Positions 36,284-45,835 are shown, numbered from the stretch's first letter. The stretch is 64,000 bases of DNA from DUOA01 sp012839095 (GCA_050951505.1 JBMNJE010000005.1:1-64000); one strand, 5' to 3'. Numbers and translations are program-made. The notes: a model not told the origin generated them from the letters alone.

Positions 36284-36949
36284 TTAAGAGGTTTCCATAT
36301 CGGAAATTTCCTTCAGCTTTTCCCTGATCATTTCCGGTATTTCCTCATCTAGTTTTTCCCAGGTAGTAAGAATATCCTGGCTGATTATGTATTTGCTGTA
36401 TTCCAGGGAAGGATCAAATTTGTATCTTTGAAGGTATGCCTTCACCATTTCATCTATCCTGTCGCTGCTTTCATATCTTCCCCGGGCAACGCTGGTAACC
36501 AGCAGGCCGTCTCTTCCTGCATCTTCAGAGGTTTCCTTATAGAATTCGGGCAGCAGCTCAAAAAGCTCCTTAATAGGCGAAAATGCATGTTTCCCTGGCT
36601 GTGAATACAGTCTGACATGGGTGTTGTCCTCGATATTGCTGCCGTCCCTAAGGAGGCCCTTCAGATAATCGCCATGGAAACTGGCTTCACAGTCGACCAC
36701 ACTCCCGTCCTTTCCGACATAAACCCATATGTGCTCCAGATCATACAAATGGCCTATGTCATAATGCCAGTAAATTGCGTATTCCAGCACAAAACTCACT
36801 TTATCCCTGGCAAAGTCTATCTGCCTTTTGAATGAAGGTGACCAGCCGGGACTGTCGAATCTCAGGCACCCAATTCTTACAGGAAAAAAAGGCTCGTTAT
36901 TATCAAAATAGATATATGGAGCATATTTCATGAATACTTCCTTGTTCAT
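36284..36949 (-). CDS. Protein of unknown function, 221 residues
   Basis: A soluble acidic protein with no signal peptide or membrane segment. A central pattern is striking: YAIYWHYDIGHLYDLEHIWV followed by YVGKDGSVVDCEASFHGDYL. The spaced His, Asp and Glu residues (HYD, GHLYDLEH, EASFHG) look like metal ligands and recall the GHRHDWE heptad of NPP1/NLP proteins, but this is weak similarity. The second half is helical and charged. It lies 4 bases after the TIM-barrel gene and 58 bases before the PHP gene, in the sugar-uptake operon. I do not recognise the family. Confidence 0.6.
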   Translation of the reverse strand: MNKEVFMKYAPYIYFDNNEPFFPVRIGCLRFDSPGWSPSFKRQIDFARDKVSFVLEYAIYWHYDIGHLYDLEHIWVYVGKDGSVVDCEASFHGDYLKGLLRDGSNIEDNTHVRLYSQPGKHAFSPIKELFELLPEFYKETSEDAGRDGLLVTSVARGRYESSDRIDEMVKAYLQRYKFDPSLEYSKYIISQDILTTWEKLDEEIPEMIREKLKEISDMETS

Positions 36950-36953
36950 AATA

Positions 36954-37901
36954 TCACTGACTCCCTTTAGATATCTTACTCAGCTTTTCTGCCAGAATTT
37001 CGGCACTGCGGCATATTTCATCCGGCTTGCAGTCCCGTCCAAGTTCCAGAACCTTTATAGGTATCTGTCCGATTATGTCCAGATATTTGTCCAGTTTATC
37101 CGAGTACTGATAGGGACAAAAATGATCGCTGCAATCGATGATATCATGTATATGCGCTCCTATAGTCCGTTCCACCAGTTGTTCGGCTTCCTCATAATTG
37201 TCAAACATCCCCATCTGCTCCAGCAGCATTCCATGACCTACATCGTACCAGAAGTATACAGGCAGTCCTTCAAGACCCTTAAGCAGGGTATGAACTTCCT
37301 GAAACACAGGAATCTGATAGCATCTGGTTCTGTTCTCCAGACCCAGTGCAACCTTATAGTTTTTCCTTTCAATATAATCGCATATCTGTTCAAGGCTTTG
37401 TCTTATCAGTTCCACATATGCAGGGCTGCCGGACGATCTTAGTTCAATCATTTCCTTGTACAATGCTCTGTACTCTTCTGTATCCTTCCTGCCATCAAGC
37501 AGCATATCCTCCAGCAGTCTGTTATAATCCCTGGGAACCGGCACTTCTCCGGGATGAATGACAACTGCAGGAGCATTGAACCTGGCAGCATATTCAACAG
37601 CACCTATAGTAAGCTCTACTGCTTTCGCCCTCATAGAGGGATCAGGGTAACCCAGCAGCAATGAATCTGTTCCAAAGCTTTCATCGTATATTTTGGGAAA
37701 AACATTGTGTATGCTGGTAATCTCAATCCTGCCCTTATCAACCATGGGCAGGATTTCCTCGGCCATTTCCCTGGTTACATTATAGTTAAGCTCCAATTTG
37801 CGAAAGCCCAGATCGGTTATTTCATCAACCAAATCCTTCCCATTGGTATGTCGTCTGATATTCCATGAAGTGGACAAGGAGAGAATATCACTGTAATTCA
37901 T
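36954..37901 (-). CDS. TIM-barrel sugar isomerase/epimerase family protein
   Basis: A 315-residue member of the xylose isomerase-like TIM-barrel (AP endonuclease 2) family. The metal ligands fit: Glu in ALGLENRTR, Asp/His in YFWYDVGHGM, His in IGAHIHDII and Glu in IKVLELGRD. These proteins isomerise, epimerise, dehydrate or cleave sugars and keto-sugars. It begins at ATG with a weak agtata leader and follows the binding-lipoprotein gene after a strong stem-loop. Its position in the importer operon suggests it takes an early step on the imported sugar. Which reaction is unknown. Confidence 0.83.
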   Translation of the reverse strand: MNYSDILSLSTSWNIRRHTNGKDLVDEITDLGFRKLELNYNVTREMAEEILPMVDKGRIEITSIHNVFPKIYDESFGTDSLLLGYPDPSMRAKAVELTIGAVEYAARFNAPAVVIHPGEVPVPRDYNRLLEDMLLDGRKDTEEYRALYKEMIELRSSGSPAYVELIRQSLEQICDYIERKNYKVALGLENRTRCYQIPVFQEVHTLLKGLEGLPVYFWYDVGHGMLLEQMGMFDNYEEAEQLVERTIGAHIHDIIDCSDHFCPYQYSDKLDKYLDIIGQIPIKVLELGRDCKPDEICRSAEILAEKLSKISKGSQ

Positions 37902-37975
37902 ATCTATACTCCTATCAGTTTATATTCATCCGGAATCAGCCAAGAATTAAGACAGGCAATTCCTTATTAATTAAT

Positions 37976-38003
37976 GTGAAGGGGGTATTGAAACCCCCTT
38001 CAC
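37976..38003 (-). promoter_or_regulatory. Intercistronic stem-loop after the solute-binding protein gene
   Basis: gtgaaggggg and cccccttcac form a perfect ten-base stem around a short loop, 54 bases after the lipoprotein stop. On the minus strand only a weak attaattaat tail follows, so it may be a leaky terminator or a mRNA-stabilising hairpin. Such hairpins raise expression of the binding protein over downstream genes. Confidence 0.65.
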
Positions 38004-38057
38004 TTATTCCTGCTATTCTTCACTTCTTTGCTTCAGGTAAAATAACGGTTTTTTGCC

Positions 38058-39755
38058 TTAGTCTGCAATGGAAGTCATGAGCTGGAACTCTCTTCTTCTG
38101 GCTTCAATGATCTTGTCTGCTCCGTTGGACTCCAGTTCCAGAACACCTTTCTCAAATACCTCATCAAAGGTGCCGGGTTCAGCCATGATCAGGCTGGCTA
38201 CGAATTTCTCCCAGGGAGTGCGTAGTCCGCCTTCATACATGGCTTTTTCAGGAATTCCTGCCATCTGCAGCGGGAATCTCATGTAGCCGTTGGACTCAAT
38301 GCCTTCGTGTATTCTTTCAGCATATTCAGCACTTTCCTTTGTCCTTGCGCCTGAACGCTGAATTCTGGACCAGGTTCTGTCGGGCAGGCGGCCCAGCATA
38401 ACATGCTCACGTCCTCCACGTCCATGTCCCCATTCGATCAGGGTTTCTTCATCCTTCAGGATTGGACCAAGTACCGGATCCATATCATAGGTTACTCCTT
38501 CTATACCGTACTGAATATTCACCATATGCTCAGGTGTTACAACAAAGTTCAGATACTTAATTGCCTCGTCCACTGCCTCACTGTAAACCGGTACAAATGC
38601 ATATGTCAGAACTACGCTGTCCAGCGGATTGCGGATAACACCGTCATACTTGTTTGTCCAGGGATGGCACCATTCAAATTTTGCTTCAGGTATGTTTTTC
38701 TTCAGTGCATTGTGCCATACTTCATCACCCATCTCAGGGCCCCAGCCGTTGAAGAGGTTGTCGCAATAGGAACCTGCACTTCCGTTTACAATGTCTCTTA
38801 TGAAATCCTGCTGCTCAGAGTCAAGGGCGAAATTGGGGCTTATCAGGCCTTCATGATACATCTGGTTCATGAACTGCATACCTTCCTTGAAGCCTTCCTT
38901 GCCGTACTCCGTACCATATCCGGAATGAATATAGTATTCTTCTCTGCTTGGATCGAAGTTATGGGGAGGGTAGAACCTGGTAACAATTCTCTCCCAGTCG
39001 GTAAAGTATCTGGTATGGTACATTGCATAAGGCACAACTGTGTCAGCATCCGGTGTAAGGCCTGCTTCTTCAAGAACATCGGCTTTTTCCTTGAAGGTCT
39101 TCATTACTTCATACCAGGCCTCGAAGTTTTCAGGCATTTCCAAATTTAGAGCATTGAGCCAGTCTTCACGAATCCAGTAGTGGCTGATAGCCGGAATTTC
39201 TTCCTTACCGGGAATAGCAACCAGATTGCCGAAAAATGTTCCATATGTTTCGATAAAGTCTTCTCCCAGGAATTCCTTAATTTGGGGACCATACTTGTCG
39301 AGACTCGGTTTCAGATCTGCCAGGGCACCATTAATAGCCAGATTGGAAACAAAGGCCACGGAACCTACGGTAACATAAAACAAGTCGGGAGCTTTTCTTG
39401 CAGCCATCATAAGCTGGTAGTTCTGCCGTGCAGCGCTGGAGGTGTCATCAATGATCTCAAATTGAACATCGATATTGTTGGGCACACCAAAATTTTCTTT
39501 GATATAGTCTGTTGCCCAGTTGTCATCAACATACTCACCGCTGCCTTCCGGATTCTCTGTTCTGCCCGCAGAAGCAATTCCAATCCGCAGCACTTTCGGT
39601 TCCGGCGCAGGCGTTTCTTCACCGCCCGTCTGTCCAGGTGCCTCTGTCTTATCAGGCTCTTGACCTGTAGGCTGGCCTGTAGTACATCCTGTAACAGCCA
39701 GGACAAGAATGAAAATAACCAACATGACACTGATAATACGATACTTTCTCTTCAC
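38058..39755 (-). CDS. Extracellular sugar-binding lipoprotein
   Basis: A 565-residue ABC solute-binding lipoprotein. The signal peptide ends in LAVTGC with Cys24 as lipid anchor, followed by a Gly/Pro/Thr/Glu linker to about residue 50. The size and pattern (RIGIASAGRTENPEGSGEY, APDLFYVTVG, AISHYWIREDWLNALNLEMP) fit the large LipO-type proteins that work with LplB and YtcP permeases for oligosaccharides, typically pectin- or xylan-derived. It starts at ATG behind ggagg. The two permease genes lie just upstream. No ATPase is in the window; such importers usually share one coded elsewhere. Confidence 0.92.
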   Translation of the reverse strand: MKRKYRIISVMLVIFILVLAVTGCTTGQPTGQEPDKTEAPGQTGGEETPAPEPKVLRIGIASAGRTENPEGSGEYVDDNWATDYIKENFGVPNNIDVQFEIIDDTSSAARQNYQLMMAARKAPDLFYVTVGSVAFVSNLAINGALADLKPSLDKYGPQIKEFLGEDFIETYGTFFGNLVAIPGKEEIPAISHYWIREDWLNALNLEMPENFEAWYEVMKTFKEKADVLEEAGLTPDADTVVPYAMYHTRYFTDWERIVTRFYPPHNFDPSREEYYIHSGYGTEYGKEGFKEGMQFMNQMYHEGLISPNFALDSEQQDFIRDIVNGSAGSYCDNLFNGWGPEMGDEVWHNALKKNIPEAKFEWCHPWTNKYDGVIRNPLDSVVLTYAFVPVYSEAVDEAIKYLNFVVTPEHMVNIQYGIEGVTYDMDPVLGPILKDEETLIEWGHGRGGREHVMLGRLPDRTWSRIQRSGARTKESAEYAERIHEGIESNGYMRFPLQMAGIPEKAMYEGGLRTPWEKFVASLIMAEPGTFDEVFEKGVLELESNGADKIIEARRREFQLMTSIAD

Positions 39756-39843
39756 TTAAGTTCCTCCTTTTTTATTTTTAGCCTGCTGAATACAGGCTGA
39801 TTCCCAACAAAAGCGTTTTCAGCAACTGATCCTGTAAACAAGG

Positions 39844-40752
39844 TCAGCCTTTTACAGACCCTATCATTACACCTTTGACAAAATATCTCTGTAGCCAGGG
39901 ATATACAAGAATAATCGGTACAACCGTGAAAAGAATATTGGCAGCCTTCTGAGACTCCTTAAGTATCCTGACTCTTCTTGTTGTTCCGTCCAGCTGCTCC
40001 CGCATCAGTTCTGTATCAGCTGTCAGGTTAAGCATTCTCTGCAGTGAAAGCTGCAGGGGAACCAGGTCGTTCCGGGTTGGCAGGAAGAATATGGCGTCTG
40101 AGAATCCGTTCCATCTGCCCACTGCAAAAAACAGGGCCAGTGTTGCCAAAGCCGGCAGAGAAAGGGGCAGATATATCTTAAAGAGTATCTGAAACTCATT
40201 AGCTCCGTCTATTCTTGCAGATTCCTCCAGGCTGTCGGGAATGTTCTGGAAGAAGGTCTTCAGTATCAGCATATTGTATACACTGAAGACACCGGGCAGT
40301 ACAAGTACCCAGAAGGTATCAATAAGGTTTATTGATACATAGAGCAGATAAGAAGGAATCAAACCTCCTCCAAAGTACATGGTGAACATGAAATATCCAA
40401 GTATGCCTACCCTTCCCTTCAGGGTTTTCCTGGACAGGGGATAGGCTGCCATCATAACTAACAGCAGTGCTATGAAGGTGTATGTTGCTGTCAGAAAAAT
40501 CGTGAATGTCAGTGAATTCAGCAGATCATTGTTTCTGAGAACCGCTATCCATGTGTCAAACTGCAATTCCACCGGTCTGAAGTAAACCTCACCCGAAAGA
40601 ATTGCCCTGGATGAACTGAGTGACAAGGATATGAGGTTTACAAAGGGGGAAACAAACAGTATGATAAACGTAATAAGTATAGTCACTTCAAAAATTGTCT
40701 GTCCCCAGCCGTATTTCTGATAAGGCTTCTTAGCTCTTTTTACATTTTCCAT
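39844..40752 (-). CDS. Sugar ABC transporter permease, YtcP type
   Basis: A 302-residue inner-membrane permease with six helices. The EAA loop, which contacts the ATPase, is EESARIDGANEFQILFKIYLP. It starts with GWGQTIFEVTILITFIILFV and ends in VVPIILVYPWLQRYFVKGVM, the tail typical of MalG/YtcP proteins. It lies 3 bases after the LplB-type gene, so the two are co-translated. The binding protein follows 88 bases downstream; that gap holds a small agcctg/caggct stem and a weak cre-like sequence. Confidence 0.93.
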   Translation of the reverse strand: MENVKRAKKPYQKYGWGQTIFEVTILITFIILFVSPFVNLISLSLSSSRAILSGEVYFRPVELQFDTWIAVLRNNDLLNSLTFTIFLTATYTFIALLLVMMAAYPLSRKTLKGRVGILGYFMFTMYFGGGLIPSYLLYVSINLIDTFWVLVLPGVFSVYNMLILKTFFQNIPDSLEESARIDGANEFQILFKIYLPLSLPALATLALFFAVGRWNGFSDAIFFLPTRNDLVPLQLSLQRMLNLTADTELMREQLDGTTRRVRILKESQKAANILFTVVPIILVYPWLQRYFVKGVMIGSVKG

Positions 40753-40755
40753 TTA

Positions 40756-41715
40756 TCACCACAACCCTTCCTCGCCTAATGCTTTGCTTATCGCATTAAC
40801 AATTAATACCATAACTGCGCCTACCACAGACTGGAACAGACCTACTACGGTACCCAGCTTATAATCGCCCTGGCCCAGTCCAACATAATACACAAACAAA
40901 CTTATAACCTCAGAAACATCCGTAACCAAGGGATTGGAGAAAACAAAGGGTCTGTCAAAACCAATGGATATAATGGAACCCATCTTTAGGATCAGCATCA
41001 GTACAATGGTTGATTTTATGGAAGGAAGTGTGATATGCCAGATTCTCTGAAGTCTGTTTGCTCCATCTATTATGGCCGCTTCAAAAAGCTCCGGGTTTAT
41101 ACCCGTTATGGCTGCTATATATATGATGGAGCCCCAGCCTACACCTTCCCACACCCCTGATATTACATATGTGAACAGCCACATTGTGGGATTGGTCAGA
41201 AAAGGAACCTCATTAAGGCCAAGCAGTACCAGAATCTGATTGAAGAGTCCGGTTCTTGGAGCGCACAGCTGGTATACTATACCTCCGACTATGACGGTAG
41301 AAAGAAAGTGAGGTAAGTAGCTGACTGTCTGGACTATTCTGACGATCTTGGAATTTTTCATTTCGCTTATTATAATCGCCAGCATTATGGGCATTGGAAA
41401 ATAGATGACCAGTGAAAGCAGGTTTATAACAAGAGTGTTTCTTAAGACACGGGAAAAACGGGGAAGTGAAAATGCATGAATGAAGTTGTCCAGACCAACC
41501 CAGGGACTGGCCCAAACTCCTTTCATAAAATTGTAATCCTTGAAAGCAATAAGAATTCCGTACATAGGTACGTAATTAAAGAGAAATACGAGGGCAACCG
41601 GAAACAGCAGCATCAGATACTTCTGCCAGTCCCTCCTCAGGTAATGGGATAAACCCTTCTTCCTTGGTCCGTAGTTTAGTGCAAGTTGTGCAGTACTGTT
41701 TTTTTCGCTTTGCAT
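40756..41715 (-). CDS. Sugar ABC transporter permease, LplB type
   Basis: A 319-residue permease with six helices and the EAA loop EAAIIDGANRLQRIWHITLP. The beginning LRRDWQKYLMLLFPVALVFL and the region NYVPMYGILIAFKDYNFMKG are typical of LplB. It is the first gene of the importer operon and has a good ribosome binding site (aaggggg). A candidate promoter lies at 41770-41797. The membrane AraC sensor gene is 549 bases upstream on the same strand. Confidence 0.93.
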   Translation of the reverse strand: MQSEKNSTAQLALNYGPRKKGLSHYLRRDWQKYLMLLFPVALVFLFNYVPMYGILIAFKDYNFMKGVWASPWVGLDNFIHAFSLPRFSRVLRNTLVINLLSLVIYFPMPIMLAIIISEMKNSKIVRIVQTVSYLPHFLSTVIVGGIVYQLCAPRTGLFNQILVLLGLNEVPFLTNPTMWLFTYVISGVWEGVGWGSIIYIAAITGINPELFEAAIIDGANRLQRIWHITLPSIKSTIVLMLILKMGSIISIGFDRPFVFSNPLVTDVSEVISLFVYYVGLGQGDYKLGTVVGLFQSVVGAVMVLIVNAISKALGEEGLW

Positions 41716-41769
41716 TTTAATCCCCCTTATTATATGTAAGCCTTAGCGACAAAACTGTAAAAATTATAT

Positions 41770-41797
41770 AATATATCCCCTTACTAACTTGGAACAA
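41770..41797 (-). promoter_or_regulatory. Candidate promoter of the importer operon
   Basis: On the minus strand, TTGTTC (41797-41792) and TATATT (41775-41770) are 16 bases apart, 55-82 bases before the LplB-type start. The -35 box is weak, as expected for an activator-dependent promoter. Confidence 0.35.
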
Positions 41798-42182
41798 CTA
41801 AAATTAACTTTTATACTGCTTTCTTCTTTTAGTGAATATTACCTTGTGATAATCCATCGTAACGAAGGCTGTGAATTTTATCCGGATTATTAAATTACTT
41901 CGGTTTTGTGTTGCTTATGGAAAAATGATAACCTTACTGTCACTGTAAGTAAAGATTCATTTTCTAATAAATACACTTATTTTTAATCAAATGTGTCAAA
42001 ATTCCACCTATCAATTTTTAAATACCACCTTCATTTTTGCTCATTCATGCCGCCTGTCCGCCTAATATGTAATTATTGCATAATATTATTTCGCTTTCTT
42101 TGTTATATTCGCCAGGCGTGTAAGTATAAAAAATCATCTTCACAGTTCTCCTATATGGATTCTAAAACGGTATTTCCTTCTT

Positions 42183-42231
42183 AAAAAATAACAAAGCCTG
42201 AAACCCGTATAAGGAATACGGACTTCAGGAC
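42183..42231 (-). terminator. Intrinsic terminator after the AraC sensor gene
   Basis: Arms of 14 bases (42197-42210 and 42216-42229) pair with two mismatches, and the minus-strand tail is tttgttatttttt. Confidence 0.8.
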
Positions 42232-42264
42232 TATCAATTATGACTTTAAAGCATGTATTTGTTA

Positions 42265-44610
42265 CTAAATGGCTTCCCTGGCTTTCAGATAGCTGACCCT
42301 GTACATGCCCGGTGTTATGCCCTCAAATTTCTTAAAGAACCTGTTAAAAGCCTGATCATTGTTATAGCCTGATCTCAGTGCAACTTCAGCTACTGTATAA
42401 TCAGAATTGGCCAGCAGCTTCTTGGCATGCTCTATTCTGGTTTTGTTCAGGTAATCCAAAAAGTTCATGCCTATTTGTTCCTTAAATATCCTTCTGGTAT
42501 GCGAATAGCTAAGATTCAACTGTTCTGCCACCCATTGAATGTCCAGGTCTGCCCACATGTAATTCTTTTCAATAATTTCAACAATTTCAGCAACGTATTT
42601 CTTATCGCTCATTCTCTCAGCATGTTGATCAAGATAGGAAGATACTTTGCCATAAAAAGAGCAAAGCCATTCACACATGAGGTCCAGGGTCTCAATTCCG
42701 ATTATTTCCAGGTAGACATTGCTGTTTTCCTCAAATATATGATCCATGGTAATATTGAGCGCAGCCAGATGCTCAGTAACCCTGCTGACCAGATGTATGA
42801 CCGTCTGAACTACACTCTCATAGGTTACATCATCAGAGTCTGTCAGACATTCCGCAAAATCCTTAACCAGCTTGTAAAACTCTTCCTTGGCATTTAATTG
42901 CAGATAGTTGATAACATAATTGTCCTTCTCCTGGAAAAAGCTGCACACTTCTTTTCGCTTCTTTACATCCTCATAGCGAATACAAGAGCCGTATCCATAG
43001 AAGAACCTGTAGTTAAGGGTTTCCTCCGCCTCTATAAAGGATTTGCGGATATTGGCATATCCCTGGTACAAGCCGCCCAGAGCCAATGATATCGATATAT
43101 TCTTTACAGAGGATGTTTCATCAATCAATCTATTGCAGATTGAGCTGCTTATTTCATCAAACTCGTCTAATTGATCCTTATTCAGGCTGATAATCATCAC
43201 AATTTTATCCGCCTGTAGTACAGCGCTGTAGCCCCTTGCATATGTATTTACTATCTGATTGCTGATATTAAGCATTATGGACTTATATTCCTGCTGTTCC
43301 TCATTAGTGGAGTTCCTTGCCAATTCCTTGTATTTGTCAAGGGAAATAAGAAGACAGGCGTTATAATCCTGAAGAAATGCATACTCCGAATGATCGCTGA
43401 TCCTGCCCATCACCAGACCGGCTATCTGGGCTTCCATCAGTTTATCCCTGTTCATGCTGATGATCTGCTCGGTTTCCCTGCCCTTGGTTACCAGCTCATT
43501 TACAGCATCATAAATCAAAGCCAGCTCATTTTTGTTATTAAATACATCAATCTTAAGATGACTCTTCAGTTCCTCCAGCACCTTGCCTATTGGACTGTAT
43601 ATTTTCCTGGACATCATATAGGAAAGGAACAATCCCACAATTACAAGCGACGCTGATACTGACAAAAGCAGGGTTTTAAATAAGAATATTTTGTCAAATA
43701 GACGGCCGGTATTATCCAGGCTGATAAATACCAGATTGCTTATTTTTGATTTCCAGAAGGTAACCAGATACTCCTGATTGTCATGTGTATGCATAAAATG
43801 GCCATAATCATCACTGTTATTCAGTACATTTTCTATGATTACTGAGCTGTCAATATCCATTTCATTGTGCTCGTCCAAACCATTGAACAACATCCTTCCC
43901 TGCTGCTCAACAACAAACCTTATCTCAGGATGATCCGGGAGGGGCTTCAAATCCTTAAACAGATCATCATATCTGACATTGATTGCAACTGCACCTCTGA
44001 ACTTAATATATTCAAGAGGGAATATAAAGGTAAGTACATCTTCATCCACACCTGACATTCTTATATCATTCGGCGAAACGGGGTTGACCGGTTTTCGCAC
44101 ATCAGTTACATAAATCTCAAAGGAACTCTGATCATTGATAGCATCTATCCATGCAGTATCATAAAAATCTTCTTCTTTATGCAAGCCTCCAAAGGAGCTG
44201 ATAACCAGCCGTTCATCAGCATTGTAAAGATACATGGAGTGAATATAGCTCTTAAGACCCCATGTCTCTTTAAACAGCTGCATAACATCCATTACCTTCA
44301 GCACACTGTCAAAGCTGTATTTTGTGTCTGCCCTCTTCAGTGTATGGATGCTGTCTGTTCTCTTGTCATGAGCAATGGTAATGGCGCTGTTCTTAATTTC
44401 ATTAAAGCATGAATCAATGCTTCCCTGCATCACCTGCAGCTTCATCAGATTTGCACCGATAACCTTTTCCTTGCTGTAGATTATAATACTGTTATTTATC
44501 AGTATGGAAAGCACAAAAACAGGAATAATCAAAACCGCCATATAAGACAGAACCAGTTGATAGAGCAGCTTCTTTTGTTTTCTGTTCAGCCTTCTGGGTG
44601 AGTTTTTCAT
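42265..44610 (-). CDS. Membrane AraC-type sensor regulator
   Basis: A 781-residue one-component regulator. It has a membrane helix near residues 20-42 (LSYMAVLIIPVFVLSILINN), an outside sensor domain to about 305, a second helix (LLLSVSASLVIVGLFLSYMM), a cytoplasmic linker of about 300 residues, and a C-terminal AraC DNA-binding domain (ADLDIQWVAEQLNLSYSHTR and YTVAEVALRSGYNNDQAFNR). This arrangement is typical of Clostridia and Paenibacillus, where such proteins sense an oligosaccharide or its binding protein and switch on the adjacent LplB/YtcP operon, as here. The start is the ATG at 44610 behind aggagtgg; an in-frame GTG 25 codons upstream lacks a site. Confidence 0.9.
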   Translation of the reverse strand: MKNSPRRLNRKQKKLLYQLVLSYMAVLIIPVFVLSILINNSIIIYSKEKVIGANLMKLQVMQGSIDSCFNEIKNSAITIAHDKRTDSIHTLKRADTKYSFDSVLKVMDVMQLFKETWGLKSYIHSMYLYNADERLVISSFGGLHKEEDFYDTAWIDAINDQSSFEIYVTDVRKPVNPVSPNDIRMSGVDEDVLTFIFPLEYIKFRGAVAINVRYDDLFKDLKPLPDHPEIRFVVEQQGRMLFNGLDEHNEMDIDSSVIIENVLNNSDDYGHFMHTHDNQEYLVTFWKSKISNLVFISLDNTGRLFDKIFLFKTLLLSVSASLVIVGLFLSYMMSRKIYSPIGKVLEELKSHLKIDVFNNKNELALIYDAVNELVTKGRETEQIISMNRDKLMEAQIAGLVMGRISDHSEYAFLQDYNACLLISLDKYKELARNSTNEEQQEYKSIMLNISNQIVNTYARGYSAVLQADKIVMIISLNKDQLDEFDEISSSICNRLIDETSSVKNISISLALGGLYQGYANIRKSFIEAEETLNYRFFYGYGSCIRYEDVKKRKEVCSFFQEKDNYVINYLQLNAKEEFYKLVKDFAECLTDSDDVTYESVVQTVIHLVSRVTEHLAALNITMDHIFEENSNVYLEIIGIETLDLMCEWLCSFYGKVSSYLDQHAERMSDKKYVAEIVEIIEKNYMWADLDIQWVAEQLNLSYSHTRRIFKEQIGMNFLDYLNKTRIEHAKKLLANSDYTVAEVALRSGYNNDQAFNRFFKKFEGITPGMYRVSYLKAREAI

Positions 44611-44774
44611 ACTTAAAGATCCACTCCTATCCACTACAATAAAATTGCTGACTGAAACGCTTTGTGCGGTCTTGCTGTGAAACACTTATATAGTTATCAG
44701 CTATATTGCTTAAGGATTGCTTATAACACGCTTAAGACTTATATATAGTCAGTTTAACAGAGAAATACATAAAC

Positions 44775-44803
44775 ATTTTAATGCTTTTTACTAAATTTAT
44801 CAA
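44775..44803 (-). promoter_or_regulatory. Promoter of the AraC sensor gene
   Basis: On the minus strand, TTGATA (44803-44798) is followed after 17 bases by TAAAAT (44780-44775). It lies about 165 bases before the chosen start and after the end of the amidase gene, so it gives the sensor its own transcript. Confidence 0.5.
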
Positions 44804-44869
44804 TGGATTATTATTCCACATCTTATTCTATGATTAAAGTCTCTTTCCTAAGCCCTTTTCTCTTGCCAT

Positions 44870-45775
44870 TTATTTGTCCTGAGAGCTGCGTATCTCGTCA
44901 ATCTGATACTTGCTGCGCCTCAGGTAGCTGCGAAGATCCTCCATGCCATACTCAGCAGCCAGCTTTTTGACGCTTATTCCTGGTACTGCTGCTTTAATCA
45001 CAAACCATTGTTCTCTTTTCAGGTGCAGCTCCTGTACCACTTCACCTGCATGCTCCTCAAGGAGCTTATCCCTTTTATCCATATTGAAATTCTCATGGAA
45101 TACAGAGCGATCCAGATCCAGTGTAATTCTGCTGACATTGATGCCCTGGCTTTTCTTATAAAAAATCTCTTCGCCGATTATATCAAATACGGCACAGTCT
45201 CCTTCCAGAGTGGATGTTACGATGTAATAATGATGATTTATTGCGTGGGCCATCAGAGATCTGCCGCCGGAATAGGCACTTGGCCAGACCACCAGCTCGG
45301 CTCCTCCTGCTGCCAGCATCTCCCATACTTCAGGGAAATTGACATCGTAGCATATGGCAAAGCCAATCTTGCCAAAATCCGCATCATATACCCCCACCTC
45401 TTCACCGGGCTGACCTGGCGGGGTAAGATCAAATTCGCTCCAATAGGGAAAATACTTGTCATAGCAGAATACCGTATTGCCCTGACGGTCCAGGAGTATC
45501 GCCGTGTTCCAGCGTTTTCCCTCCTCATCCCTCAGGAATACAGGACAGACGACATAAGTCCGGTATTTAGCAGCTACAGAGGAACACATTCGGACTGCCG
45601 CGCTGTCCGGACCTTCCATTGCATCTCCGGTCCAGGTTTCCGGCAGGATGATAAGATCTGTGCCTTTTTCTCCCTCTGCCTCCATTACAGCACGGATATC
45701 TTCAACTGTGTATTTGTTGTCAAAAGACAGGCTGGCTATGCGCACCGGCCGGCCTATGCATGAGTTCTTATCCAT
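44870..45775 (-). CDS. Carbon-nitrogen hydrolase (nitrilase superfamily)
   Basis: A 301-residue nitrilase-fold amidase. The catalytic triad is complete: Glu46 in LPETW, Lys107 in YDKYFPYW and Cys142 in FAICYDVNFPE. The family splits amides, carbamoyl compounds or nitriles in the cytoplasm. The C-terminal 60 residues form a helical extension (VKKLAAEYGMEDLRSYLRRS) that is not part of the core. It is the last gene of the right part of the catabolic island, 60 bases after a TIM-barrel gene. It may free ammonia from an amide made or imported by this pathway, such as an N-acyl or amide sugar derivative; that is inference. Confidence 0.85.
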   Translation of the reverse strand: MDKNSCIGRPVRIASLSFDNKYTVEDIRAVMEAEGEKGTDLIILPETWTGDAMEGPDSAAVRMCSSVAAKYRTYVVCPVFLRDEEGKRWNTAILLDRQGNTVFCYDKYFPYWSEFDLTPPGQPGEEVGVYDADFGKIGFAICYDVNFPEVWEMLAAGGAELVVWPSAYSGGRSLMAHAINHHYYIVTSTLEGDCAVFDIIGEEIFYKKSQGINVSRITLDLDRSVFHENFNMDKRDKLLEEHAGEVVQELHLKREQWFVIKAAVPGISVKKLAAEYGMEDLRSYLRRSKYQIDEIRSSQDK

Positions 45776-45796
45776 TCTTTCCCCTCCTGTATTTCT

Positions 45797-45826
45797 GGAC
45801 TTCAGAGTTTTGGATTTCGGAGTTTA
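45797..45826. repeat. 15-base tandem direct repeat between two genes
   Basis: Two adjacent copies, ggacttcagagtttt and ggatttcggagttta, match at 12 of 15 positions between the TIM-barrel and amidase genes. It is probably a minor slippage product. Confidence 0.4.
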
Positions 45827-45835
45827 AACCCATTA

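Larger units (their letters stand above)
41716..42264. other. Leader region of the importer operon
   Basis: This 549-base gap has no gene. It holds the terminator of the AraC sensor gene (42183-42231) and the promoter region of the importer operon (41770-41797). The middle is AT-rich and probably contains the AraC binding sites; I cannot mark them without more copies. Confidence 0.4.

Noticed and set aside
38403..39149. A 248-codon plus-strand frame inside the lipoprotein gene
   Set aside because: It is antisense to a clear solute-binding protein with lipobox and has no start signal or family match.
39808..39821. A cre-like catabolite repression site caaaagcgttttca before the binding lipoprotein gene
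   Set aside because: The left arm lacks the TG of the consensus and it is inside an operon, so the match is too weak to call.
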